NCBI RefSeq assembly: GCF_042956465.1
Contig: NZ_JBIBGL010000014.1
Span: forward strand, 1 to 64,000
Length of the DNA: 64,000 nucleotides
Source of the DNA: Embleya sp042956465
GTDB taxonomy: Bacteria > Actinomycetota > Actinomycetes > Streptomycetales > Streptomycetaceae
Reading direction: 5' to 3'
In this document: piece after piece, positions 31,323 through 39,697 of the stretch
How the letters are laid out: the number at the start of each line of letters is the position of its first letter
Position numbering within the stretch: position 1 is the stretch's first letter
Notes under the pieces: generated by a model
Told to the model about the DNA's origin: nothing
Seen by the model: only the letters and a program-made list of their open reading frames with translations
Database searches by the model: none
Position numbers and translations under genes: made by a program

Positions 31323-33149
31323 TTAGAAGGCCGCCTCCGGGAGGTCCATGATCGTGTTGTCGATCTGCTCGACCATCAGGCGCTGCGGCGTCAGCAGCGG
31401 CAGGATCTCGCGGGCGAAGTGCTTCGCCGCGGCCACCTTGCCCCGGTAGAACGCCTCGTCGCGGCCGGGGGTGCCGGCCAGCTTCGTGAGCGCCACGGCG
31501 GCCTGGCGCAGCAGCAGCCAGGAGACCACCAGGTCGCCGGCGGCGATCAGGAGCCGGGTGGTGTTCTGGCCGACCTTGTAGATCGAGTCGATCTCCTGCT
31601 CGGACGCCATCAGCTGGTTGATCATCGCCGCGACCATGCCCTGGACGTCCTCGGCGGCGGTCGCGAGCAGCTTGACCTCGGCGGCCAGTTCGCCCTCGGT
31701 GTGCGCGGCGATGAACTCCTGGATCTCGCCCGCCACCACGGTCAACGCCTTGCCCTGGTCGCGGACGATCTTCCGGAAGAAGAAGTCCTGACCCTGGATC
31801 GCGGTGGTGCCCTCGTAGAGGGTGTCGATCTTGGCGTCCCGGATGTACTGCTCGATCGGGTATTCCTGGAGGAAGCCCGAGCCGCCGAAGGTCTGCAGCG
31901 ACTGCGCGAGTTGCTCGTAGGACTTCTCCGAGCCGTAGCCCTTGACGATCGGCAGGAGCAGGTCGTTGACCCGGTCCGCGGTCTCGTCGCTTTCGCCGGC
32001 GAGCGCGGCGCCCTCGATCCGGTCCTGCCACGAGGACGTGTACATCACGAGCGCGCGCATGCCCTCGACGTATGCCTTCTGGGTGAGCAGAGAGCGGCGC
32101 ACGTCGGGGTGGTGGGTGATGGTCACGCGCGGCGCGGCCTTGTTCGTCATCTGCGCGAGGTCGGCGCCCTGGTAGCGCTCCTTCGCGTACTCGAGCGCGT
32201 TGAGGTAGCCGGTGGACAGCGTCGCGATGGCCTTCGTGCCGACCATCATCCGCGCGTACTCGATGATCTTGAACATCTGCGCGATGCCGCTGTGCACCTC
32301 GCCGACCAGGGTGCCCACGGCCGGGATGCCGTGCTCGCCGAAGGTGAGTTCGCAGGTCGTGGAGACCTTGAGGCCCATCTTGTGCTCGACGTTGGTCACG
32401 AAGGCACCGTTGCGCTCGCCGAGTTCGCCGGTCTCCGGGTCGAAGTGGAACTTCGGGACCACGAACAACGACAGGCCCTTGGTGCCGGGACCCGCACCCT
32501 CCGGGCGGGCGAGCACCAGGTGGATGATGTTCTCGGTCATGTCCTGGTCACCGGAGGTGATGAAGCGCTTGACGCCCTGGATGTGCCAGGTGCCGTCCTC
32601 CTGCCGGACCGCCTTGGTCCGGCCCGCGCCCACGTCCGAGCCCGCGTCGGGCTCGGTCAGCACCATGGTGGAGCCCCACTGGCGGTCGACCATGAAGCCG
32701 GCGACCTTGCGCTGCTCCTCGGTGCCGAGCGTGTGCAGCACCTGGGCGAAGTCGGGACCGGCCGCGTACATCCACAGCGCCGGGTTGGCGCCGAGCACCA
32801 GTTCGGCCACCGACCAGCGCAGCGAACGCGGGCAGTTGGTGCCGCCCATGCTCTCGGGGAGCGCGAGGCGCCACCACTCCGAGTCCATGTAGGCCTTGTA
32901 CGACTTCTTGAACGCCTCGGGCAGCGTGGCCGAGTGCGTCGCGGGGTCGAACACGGGTGGGTTGCGGTCGCCCTCCGCGAACGAATCGGCGAGGTCGTTC
33001 ACGGCGAGGCGCTCGACCTCGGCCAGGATCGACTTCGCGGTGTCGACGTCCATTTCCGCGAACGGACCCGTGCCATAGACCTGCTCGCGTCCGAAGACCT
33101 CGAACAGGTTGAACTCCAGGTCGCGGAGATTCGACTTGTAGTGACCCAT
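31323..33149 (-). CDS. Acyl-CoA dehydrogenase, FadE5-like
   Basis: 608 residues from ATG 33149 (GHYKSNLRDLEFNLFEVFG), the same start and length as mycobacterial FadE5. It oxidises acyl-CoA in the first beta-oxidation step with FAD. Seen: VLTEPDAGSDVGAGRTKAV (FAD/substrate loop), KRFITSGDQD, TNVEHKMGLKVS, GSGFLQEYPIEQYIRDAKI and catalytic Glu in LYEGTTAIQGQDF, then the extra C-terminal helical domain of this subfamily ending MDLPEAAF. Single gene; the upstream spacer has palindromes that suit a TetR-type fatty-acid regulator. Confidence 0.95.
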   Translation of the reverse strand: MGHYKSNLRDLEFNLFEVFGREQVYGTGPFAEMDVDTAKSILAEVERLAVNDLADSFAEGDRNPPVFDPATHSATLPEAFKKSYKAYMDSEWWRLALPESMGGTNCPRSLRWSVAELVLGANPALWMYAAGPDFAQVLHTLGTEEQRKVAGFMVDRQWGSTMVLTEPDAGSDVGAGRTKAVRQEDGTWHIQGVKRFITSGDQDMTENIIHLVLARPEGAGPGTKGLSLFVVPKFHFDPETGELGERNGAFVTNVEHKMGLKVSTTCELTFGEHGIPAVGTLVGEVHSGIAQMFKIIEYARMMVGTKAIATLSTGYLNALEYAKERYQGADLAQMTNKAAPRVTITHHPDVRRSLLTQKAYVEGMRALVMYTSSWQDRIEGAALAGESDETADRVNDLLLPIVKGYGSEKSYEQLAQSLQTFGGSGFLQEYPIEQYIRDAKIDTLYEGTTAIQGQDFFFRKIVRDQGKALTVVAGEIQEFIAAHTEGELAAEVKLLATAAEDVQGMVAAMINQLMASEQEIDSIYKVGQNTTRLLIAAGDLVVSWLLLRQAAVALTKLAGTPGRDEAFYRGKVAAAKHFAREILPLLTPQRLMVEQIDNTIMDLPEAAF

Positions 33150-33265
33150 GACAGGCTCCGCCCGTGGTTGCGTCCTGTGGACTGCGCTGACTGAACTCCG
33201 AAGCGATCGACCGAACCGATCGACCGAACCGAAGCCCAGTGTACTGGTCAGTAACATAATGATCG

Positions 33266-33277
33266 TACCCATGGGTA
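33266..33277. promoter_or_regulatory. Perfect palindrome TACCCATGGGTA upstream of acyl-CoA dehydrogenase
   Basis: A 12-bp perfect palindrome 117 bases before the fadE5-like start; next to it is ACTG-GT-CAGT (33243-33252). The two may be operator and promoter for the acyl-CoA dehydrogenase or for the divergent SseB-like gene. Confidence 0.4.
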
Positions 33278-33381
33278 ACTTTTTCAATGCCCACGAGGTT
33301 CCCATCGGGTTACCACCAGGTACATGTGACCGTCTCGACGGAGGGCTCAAACCCGGGCTCTCGACCCGCTAGCCTCGTGGT

Positions 33382-33780
33382 GTGTACGGCTACGCAACGG
33401 AAGAACCCCAGGCCCGCGCGGAGGCGCCGGCGCTCACCGACGCCGTGCGCGCGTTCGCCACGGGCGTCATGAACGGCGAGGACTTCCAGTCCATCTTCAT
33501 AGCGTCGAAGGTCTTCTGCCCGAGGGGCGACCGCCCGGGATTCCTGGCGTTGCACAACACCCCCGAGCCGGTGATCCCGATGTTCAGCTCGCTCGCCGAA
33601 CTCAAGAAGTACGCAGGCGAGGAGTCGCGCCACTTCACCGTCACCGGGGCCGAGGTCCTCGACCTGCTGCCCAACGGCTACGGTTTCGTGCTCGACCTGG
33701 ACGGCGAGCACCGGGTGATGTTCGACGCGAAGGCCATAGAGCAGATGATCGCCTTCGCGATGCGCCGGATGTACGGCTGA
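33382..33780 (+). CDS. SseB-family protein
   Basis: 132 residues from GTG 33382, apparently without ribosome site (leaderless or weak). The SseB N-terminal domain pattern is visible: YGYATEEPQ then DFQSIFIASKVFCP, IPMFSSLAELKKYAGEESRHF, GAEVLDLLPNGYGFVLDLDGEHRVMFD. Streptomycetes have several such proteins, often near regulatory or secretion genes; function is unsettled. Divergent from the acyl-CoA dehydrogenase. Confidence 0.8.
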   Translation: MYGYATEEPQARAEAPALTDAVRAFATGVMNGEDFQSIFIASKVFCPRGDRPGFLALHNTPEPVIPMFSSLAELKKYAGEESRHFTVTGAEVLDLLPNGYGFVLDLDGEHRVMFDAKAIEQMIAFAMRRMYG

Positions 33781-33937
33781 GCCGTCCGTCACATCGACCG
33801 CAGGCCCCGGTCGGGCCGTCGGTTGGCGGGACGGCGGCCGGCGAGGCCGCCGCGGTGGCGGGTATCGCGCGGGAGCGCACCCGCGCCCGCTGTGCGCGGG
33901 CCGGGTGCGCTCGTGGTCGGATTCGGTGGTGCCCGGA

Positions 33938-34009
33938 TCAGGCCGGCCGATGGCCGTGGTTGGCTCTGTTCTTGCGACGGGACCTGCGCTTGCGGGTCTT
34001 CCTCGACAT
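33938..34009 (-). CDS. 50S ribosomal protein bL37-like, 23 residues
   Basis: ATG 34009 with AGGGGGCG about five bases upstream, stop 33938. The product MSRKTRKRRSRRKNRANHG ends in HRPA. As I recall mycobacterial bL37, it is a 24-residue basic protein ending KANHGKRPNA; the shared ANHGxRP end and all-basic body make this its counterpart. It would bind 23S rRNA in the large subunit. Too short for ordinary gene finders; the good ribosome site and tight match argue for reality. It lies 86 bases after the amidohydrolase on the same strand. Confidence 0.75.
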   Translation of the reverse strand: MSRKTRKRRSRRKNRANHGHRPA

Positions 34010-34095
34010 CGCGCCCCCTTGGTCGTCGTGCCGCATGCCTACCCGGGGTCGGCCCGTGCCCAAGCCCCGATCCGCGCGATTCGGCGGCGTCGGGT

Positions 34096-35796
34096 TCAGC
34101 GGGAGCGGCGGCCGTGGCGCAGGAGTTCGCCGCTGTGCACGCCGGTGGGTTCGTCGTTCTCGATGGTGACCCGGCCGTTGACCAGGATGTAGCGGTAGCC
34201 CTTGGCGTCGATCACGGTGCGGAGTTGGCCGGCGGGCAGGTCGTGGACGAATTCGGGATCTCCGTACGCGAGTTCGTCGTAGTCGTAGACGATGATGTCG
34301 GCCGCGGCGCCCTCGGCGAGCACGCCTCGGTCGGTGAAGCCCGCGCAGCGGGCGGGCAGGCCGGAGAGTCGCCAGTGGGCCTGTTCCAGCGAGGTCCAGG
34401 CGTGCTTGCGGACGTACTCGACCAGATACTCCGTGCCGTACATGCCCGCGCTCAGCGTCTTCAGGTGCGCGCCGCCGTCGGACAGGCCGGGCAACAGGTA
34501 CTCGTAGTCCACGAGTTCCTTCAGGCCCTCCAGGGTCGCGTTGAACTGACCGGTGTGCACCTGCGTGGTCAGCCCGTCCGCGACGGTCACGTCGCACAGC
34601 ACGTCCACCGGGTGCCGGTCCAGCCGGGCGCCGATCTCCTTGAACGACAGGCCTTCGTACTGCCTGTACTCGTCGGTGAACGTGCGGTGCAGCTTCATGT
34701 CCGGGTACAGGTGGTAGAACAGCGGGTCGAATTCGCGCAGTTCGGCCCGTACCGCCGGGTCGTTCAGCATCGCGATCTTCTCCTCGACCGTCTCGGCCGC
34801 GAAGATGTCGGCCACCGGCGGCCGGGTGGACACGCCGCCGTACAGGAAGCTGAACGGCACCGGGACGTCGGTCGTCATCGCCTGGCCGTAGATCGGGATG
34901 CCGCGTTCCTGGCAGCGCCGCAGCCACTCGATCTTGCGCTTGTACAACCCGCCGCTGCGCGAGTTGGCGATCACCGCGTTCCAGATCAGCGGCCGGCCGC
35001 TGACCTCGACCAGATGCTCGTACTCCTCCTCGGTGATCTGCGTCCCGGAGACCTGCATGAAGCCGCGGCCCTGTCGGCCCAGCGCCCGGGCCAGCGCGAG
35101 TCGGGTCTGCGGCCACATGATGTCGGTGGGCATCGGCGTGCCGTCGAAGTCGCCCTGCATCAGCCGGCCGTTCGGGTTGCCCGGTTCGCCCAGACACTGG
35201 GCCGACCAGCCGCACGCGCCGGCGTCCATCGCCTCTTCCAACAGGCGGGCCAATTCGGCGTGTTCCGCGTCGGTGGGCTCGGCGCCGGCCTTCGCCCGCT
35301 CCAGGCCGAGCACCCAGATCAGCAACGGGTTCACCGGCACGTACGGCAGTACGTTGACCGCCTTGGGGGTGCGGTCGACGCTGTCCAGGTAGTCGGGGAA
35401 GGTGACCCAGTCCCACGGCATGCCCTCGCGCAGGGTCTCGGTGGGGATGTCCTCGACGGCCGTCATCGACAACATCGCGCGCTCGCGCATGTCCTCGCGT
35501 ACCGGCGCGAAGCCGAAGCCGCAGTTCCCGGTGACCACCGAGGTCACCCCGTGCGGACCGGACGTGGTCAGGTACGGGTCCCAGAAGACCTGGCCGTCGT
35601 AGTGCGTGTGCAGGTCGATGAAGCCGGGCGCGACGATCAGTCCGCTCGCGTCGATCACCCGGTCCGCGTCCGCCGCCGGGATCCGTCCGATCCGGCTGAT
35701 CACGCCGTCGGTGATCGCGATGTCGCCCCGGAAACGCGGGTTTCCCGAACCGTCGACGACGATGCCGCCCTTGATGACCACGTCGTAGTTCGCCAT
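34096..35796 (-). CDS. D-aminoacylase / N-acyl-D-amino-acid deacylase-family amidohydrolase
   Basis: 566 residues. VIKGGIVVDGSG and VIDASGLIVAPGFIDLHTHYDGQ (metal HxH at about 65-67) begin the amidohydrolase barrel. Conserved TGNCGFGFAPV follows, then GLSDGGAHLKTL with the metal Asp and a C-terminal RYILVNGRVTIENDEPTG cap. This subfamily (COG3653) removes acyl groups from D-amino acids or related amides with zinc. The substrate is not defined. The gene is 249 bases downstream of a TetR gene on the same strand; its promoter (around 35825-35855) is AT-rich. Confidence 0.88.
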   Translation of the reverse strand: MANYDVVIKGGIVVDGSGNPRFRGDIAITDGVISRIGRIPAADADRVIDASGLIVAPGFIDLHTHYDGQVFWDPYLTTSGPHGVTSVVTGNCGFGFAPVREDMRERAMLSMTAVEDIPTETLREGMPWDWVTFPDYLDSVDRTPKAVNVLPYVPVNPLLIWVLGLERAKAGAEPTDAEHAELARLLEEAMDAGACGWSAQCLGEPGNPNGRLMQGDFDGTPMPTDIMWPQTRLALARALGRQGRGFMQVSGTQITEEEYEHLVEVSGRPLIWNAVIANSRSGGLYKRKIEWLRRCQERGIPIYGQAMTTDVPVPFSFLYGGVSTRPPVADIFAAETVEEKIAMLNDPAVRAELREFDPLFYHLYPDMKLHRTFTDEYRQYEGLSFKEIGARLDRHPVDVLCDVTVADGLTTQVHTGQFNATLEGLKELVDYEYLLPGLSDGGAHLKTLSAGMYGTEYLVEYVRKHAWTSLEQAHWRLSGLPARCAGFTDRGVLAEGAAADIIVYDYDELAYGDPEFVHDLPAGQLRTVIDAKGYRYILVNGRVTIENDEPTGVHSGELLRHGRRSR

Positions 35797-35823
35797 GGCG
35801 TCCCTTCCTCGGCAGAGCCCTTG

Positions 35824-35852
35824 ATTCAGTTAATTAATGAGTGTGTTTAATA
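35824..35852. promoter_or_regulatory. AT-rich promoter/operator candidate of the amidohydrolase gene
   Basis: TTAATTAA and, on the minus strand, TTAAACACACTCATTAA form short symmetrical AT-rich elements in an otherwise GC-rich spacer, directly before the amidohydrolase start. TetR (36046-36669) is the natural candidate regulator. Confidence 0.4.
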
Positions 35853-36045
35853 CGAGGTGTCGAAGGAGTCAAGGGCTTCCGGGAGCGGGGTGTTCGGCGC
35901 GGGATCGGCGCGGCGAGGCGGGGCGGGAGCGGATGTGGGGGCCGGGAGCCGGCGGTGGCTGCGGCAGCGGGGGGCAGTCGGCGGCGGACGGGCGGGCGGC
36001 GGCGTCGGCAGCGGGCGCGAGGGCCGGCCCGGTCCGCCGGCCGGT

Positions 36046-36669
36046 TCAGTCGCTGGCCAGTGCGCCCGCGACGATCGAGGTCAGGTGGTCGTCGAAGGCA
36101 TCCGGACCGAGCAGGCCGGTGGGCACGATCGCGTCCGGGCGGGCCGGCCGGCTGTGCCGCGCGGCGCGGGCCGCACACAGCATGCCGACCATCTGGGTGA
36201 CCAGGAAGGTGCGCGTCTGCAACGCCGTCGACTGCAGGTCGGGCCGCGCCGCGGCGACCGCGTCCACCACGTCCTGTACGTCCTCGCCGCCCAGCAGCGG
36301 CGTCACCGGCGAGGTCGCGTCGCGCAGCAGCTCGACCGAGATCTGGAGGTAGGCCCGGTCGGCGGGCGAACCGTTGAGCAACTCGGTGATCGGCAGCACG
36401 ATCGCACGGGCGAAGCCGGACAGGTGCGGCTGCTCGCGCGCCTCGGCCAGCAGCGCCTGGCGGCGTGCGTAGACGATCGGGACGTGCTGTTCGACGATCG
36501 CGCGCAGCAGTCCCTCGCGACCGCCGAAGTGGTAGTGGATCGCGCCGGCGTTGCGCTGTCCGGCCGCGCGGGTGATGTCCTGCAACGGCACGTCGAGACC
36601 GTGCCGCGCGAACAGGAGCTCGGCGGCCTCGACGATGCGGCGCCTGGTGGGGCCGGAGTCACGCGGCAT
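36046..36669 (-). CDS. TetR-family transcriptional regulator
   Basis: 207 residues. N-terminal TetR helix-turn-helix at 8-55: RRRIVEAAELLFARHGLDVPLQDITRAAG is followed by GAIHYHFGGREGLLRAI. The ligand domain is helical and carries no name-giving motif. It lies upstream of the amidohydrolase on the same strand and probably controls it from the AT-rich site between them; a ligand such as an acyl-amide or acyl-CoA is only a guess. Confidence 0.92.
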   Translation of the reverse strand: MPRDSGPTRRRIVEAAELLFARHGLDVPLQDITRAAGQRNAGAIHYHFGGREGLLRAIVEQHVPIVYARRQALLAEAREQPHLSGFARAIVLPITELLNGSPADRAYLQISVELLRDATSPVTPLLGGEDVQDVVDAVAAARPDLQSTALQTRTFLVTQMVGMLCAARAARHSRPARPDAIVPTGLLGPDAFDDHLTSIVAGALASD

Positions 36670-36866
36670 GCGCGCAGCATATGGCCTGGGTGAGGGCCGG
36701 GTTCCGACACGAATGGCGGTGCTGTCAAGTGCCTGTTTGGCCAGGTTTGGATACGTTTTGGACCTAATGGGACCTTCGCCCCTGTCCGAGTGCCACGGCG
36801 CACGTGACGATGGAGGGCAGTCGGTCGTCGGTCGTCCCCCCTCGCGTCAACGAAAGGTCCCGATAC

Positions 36867-37985
36867 ATGCCTGCCATGGCCCTCCCCGCCGGCCGAGCCG
36901 TTCCGGTGGCAGCGGGTTTGTATGTGGCAGTGCTGCTGAGTCGGGTGTTCGCTCCGCCCTACCTGGACATGCACGCGGTGTTGATCGCCGTGCCGGCGGT
37001 CGTGGCGATGGCCTACCGACCGTGGATGACGGCGGTGGCCGGAGCCGTGGCGTTGATCACCCGACTGTTGTTGCGGCCGGAAATGTACAGCAGTGACTAC
37101 GGTGAGTACAAGAACTCCACCGGCGTCTCGGCGGCGATCCTGATCGTCACCCTGTTCGGCTGCTGGGTCGGCTGGGAGCGTCGCCGCCAGGACGCCCGGC
37201 TGCACCGGGTGCAGTCGGTGGCGGAGGTGGCCCAGCGCGCGCTGCTGCGGCCGGTGCCCCGCACGATCGGCCGGTTCGGCTTCGCGGTGCGCTATCGGGC
37301 GGCGGCCGAGGAGGCGTCCATCGGCGGCGATCTGTACGAGGTGCTGGAGACGCCGTACGGAGTGCGGGTGCTGCTCGGCGACGTGCGCGGCAAGGGCTTG
37401 GAGGCGGTCGACATGGCGGCCCGGACGCTGGGCGCGTTCCGCGAGGCGGCCTACGACGCGCCGACCCTGGGCGAGGTCGGCATGCGGGTGGATCGCAGCC
37501 TGAATCGACAACTCGGCAGCGAGGACTTCGTCACCGCGGTGATGGTCGAGCTGTGTCCGGGCGAGGGCACGATGCAGGTCCTGACCTGCGGCCATCCATC
37601 GCCGTTGCTGGTCCGCGGCGGCACGGTCGGCGAGGTGATCGCCGAGGCGGGACTGCCGCTGGGCATGGGCCTGCTGCCGGCGGCCACGGCGCGCTCGGTG
37701 GAGGAGGTCCGCTTTCGGCCTGGGGACGTGCTGCTGCTGCACACGGACGGGGTGACCGAGGCCCGGGACGCCTCCGGCACCTTCTACGCACTGGCCCATC
37801 ACCTGGCCGTCCACGCGCACAACGACGCCGCGGCGATGCTGGACGCGGTCGAGCAGGGCCTGCTCGCCCACGTGGGCGGCAAACTCGAGGACGACGCGGC
37901 CCTGCTCGCGGTGACCCTGACCGGCCCGCTGAAGAAGGTGGTCAAGCCGGCTCGGACCCTGGAAGCACTCCGCAACCCGGCCTGA
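36867..37985 (+). CDS. Membrane PP2C/SpoIIE-type serine phosphatase
   Basis: 372 residues from ATG 36867 (AAAGG about 11 bases upstream). Residues 5-100 hold three to four membrane helices. The C-terminal ~225 residues are a SpoIIE-like PP2C domain: EASIGGDLYEVLETPYG with metal Asp, LLGDVRGKGLEAV, TCGHPSPLLVRGG, LLLHTDGVTEARD and EDDAALLAV. Such phosphatases dephosphorylate anti-anti-sigma factors in actinomycete stress networks. No kinase or anti-sigma gene is adjacent, so the partner is unknown. Confidence 0.92.
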   Translation: MPAMALPAGRAVPVAAGLYVAVLLSRVFAPPYLDMHAVLIAVPAVVAMAYRPWMTAVAGAVALITRLLLRPEMYSSDYGEYKNSTGVSAAILIVTLFGCWVGWERRRQDARLHRVQSVAEVAQRALLRPVPRTIGRFGFAVRYRAAAEEASIGGDLYEVLETPYGVRVLLGDVRGKGLEAVDMAARTLGAFREAAYDAPTLGEVGMRVDRSLNRQLGSEDFVTAVMVELCPGEGTMQVLTCGHPSPLLVRGGTVGEVIAEAGLPLGMGLLPAATARSVEEVRFRPGDVLLLHTDGVTEARDASGTFYALAHHLAVHAHNDAAAMLDAVEQGLLAHVGGKLEDDAALLAVTLTGPLKKVVKPARTLEALRNPA

Positions 37986-38078
37986 CTCATCGCCCGGGTT
38001 GCGGAGTCGGGTGTCCGGCCGGCGACCTTCGCCGTCGTTCGCGGCCGGGCCCCGGCCCTGCCCGCGAACGCCGGGCCG

Positions 38079-38975
38079 TCAGGCGGTCGGGCGGCGGCGC
38101 TTGGCGAGCACGATCGTGGTGGTGCCGAGCAGGGCGAGGCCGGCCGCGGCGGCGACGAGCGCGGGGGCGTGTTCGGGTCCGCCGGTCTCGGCAAGGGCGG
38201 CCGGCAGCGGAGCGGCGGCGGTCGTGGCGGGCGAAGCGGTCACGGCAGGCTCGGCGTCCCCCAGGACCCCGGCGGGCTTCGCGGGAGCGGGCTTGGCCGG
38301 CGTGGGCTTGGCCGGCGTGGGCTTGGCCGTGGGCCTGGTGGGAGGCGTCGGCTGCGGAGCGGCCTTGTCGAGCGCGAACTCCCGGTAGGCCGCCTGGCCG
38401 CGAACGGCTCCCGCGGCGAGGTGCCCGGTGGTCACCTGTACGGGGGTGGTGGTCTTGACCGTGACCTGGATCGTGACGGTGGTGGTGTTGCCGGGGTGGC
38501 CCCCGCCGCTGATGACGAACCGCCCGCCGAGAACGGGGTCGCACCCGGGCCTGACCGCGAGGCGCTGCGGAGCCCGGCCCGGGAGTGTGTAGCGGATGTC
38601 CACGTCCTTCGCGCCGCCGTGGTGCAGGCGGCCGTCGGGCGAGTCGATCTCGCCGTCGTCGAGCAGACCGAGACCGACGCCCACCGGGATTTGGCCGAGT
38701 TCGACCTTGGAGTTGTTGGTGACGGTGAGCCGGGCCGTGAAGGTGGCGCCTCGGGTGACCTTGGCCGGCACACCGGACAGGGTGGCGGAGACCTTGTCCC
38801 AGTCCTTCTGGGTGGCCGTGGTCGCGGCTACCTGCGCCGTGCCGTCGCCGTCCCCGCAGGCGTAGGCGGTTCCGGCCATGCCGGGCAGGATCGGGGTGAG
38901 GAGAGCGAGGGTGACGGCGGCCGCGCCGGAGATGCCGATCTTCTTCGTGAAACGGCTCATAGCGGGCATTTGCAT
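38079..38975 (-). CDS. Sortase-anchored surface protein (LAETG)
   Basis: 298 residues from ATG 38975, with GGGGAG ten bases upstream. A signal peptide ends near AYAC (residues 10-37). The middle is a DUF11-like or Ig-type adhesive module (ATFTARLTVTNNSKVELGQ). A proline/lysine/threonine-rich stem (TPAKPTPAKPAPAK repeats) spans the wall. The tail is LAETG at 261-265, a hydrophobic helix and KRRRPTA, fitting class E sortase LAxTG sorting. It would be covalently fixed to peptidoglycan. Whether it binds anything is not visible. Confidence 0.85.
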   Translation of the reverse strand: MQMPAMSRFTKKIGISGAAAVTLALLTPILPGMAGTAYACGDGDGTAQVAATTATQKDWDKVSATLSGVPAKVTRGATFTARLTVTNNSKVELGQIPVGVGLGLLDDGEIDSPDGRLHHGGAKDVDIRYTLPGRAPQRLAVRPGCDPVLGGRFVISGGGHPGNTTTVTIQVTVKTTTPVQVTTGHLAAGAVRGQAAYREFALDKAAPQPTPPTRPTAKPTPAKPTPAKPAPAKPAGVLGDAEPAVTASPATTAAAPLPAALAETGGPEHAPALVAAAAGLALLGTTTIVLAKRRRPTA

Positions 38976-39200
38976 GGCGGAGTTCTCCCCTGGGAAATCG
39001 GTGTCTCCAAGAATGTCGACACGGAGTCGGGCCGGCGGCCGGGCGGGTTCCCGCTCCGGGGCTCCGCCGCCGTCTTCCTTGCCCTCGACTACTGAGACGC
39101 CCGACCCCGAGGGGGGTTGCGGCGGGTTGCCGACCGATTTCCTTCCGTGTACACCGATCACCCCCCGGGGCCGGCGAGGTGGGCGATCGGGACGGGCGCG

Positions 39201-39395
39201 ATGTGCGGGACGAATCGAGCGGCGATGACCACGTGGTCGACGCGGTCCTGCCCGTGCGGGCCGGCAGGCCACCCCGCGCCCCCGCAGGCTGGGCCCCGCC
39301 GCGCGTCCCGGGCACTGCTGTACGCGGGCCGGGAGGCGGCTCAGGGCGACGCCGAACTGCTGAACTTCTGGTTGGAACGAGTGAGCTTCGGCTGA
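39201..39395 (+). CDS. Possible small hypothetical protein
   Basis: The frame from ATG 39201 (or 39225) to TGA 39395 gives about 64 residues. The first half is Cys/Pro/Ser-rich and not convincing, but the end (RRASRALLYAGREAAQ, GDAELLNFWLERVSFG) looks like folded protein with a good third-position bias. No clear ribosome site. It could be the surviving end of a decayed gene. Unrecognised. Confidence 0.3.
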   Translation: MCGTNRAAMTTWSTRSCPCGPAGHPAPPQAGPRRASRALLYAGREAAQGDAELLNFWLERVSFG

Positions 39396-39697
39396 TCAGA
39401 CGTCCGGGCCGGCTCGGACCGGGTACCCGCCGGCCGCGACCGGGGCTGGGAGCGAGGGTCGAGGTTCGAAGGCGGCACCGCCGGTCCCGCAGCCCCGGCG
39501 CGGGCGGTCGTACGAGCGCGGGGTTCGGGCAGACGACGGGCCCGGGCGGCGCCGGTGCGAGGGTCTTCGGGGCCGTTCCCCACCCCTTTCGGCTGGGGGT
39601 GTGGGGGCGGCCTCGGCGGTTCGGCGGGGCGTAGTCTCGTGGTCGGAGAGCCCCTGACGATCTTCGCGGCCGGCCGGCCGTGGCCCTTGGAGTATGT
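39396..39697. other. Spacer before the M18 aminopeptidase
   Basis: Gene-free as far as I can see, with short GC-rich repeats (tcggctggggg, ggcggcc) near 39580-39620. The aminopeptidase promoter should lie near 39630-39660 (TAGTCT). Confidence 0.4.
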
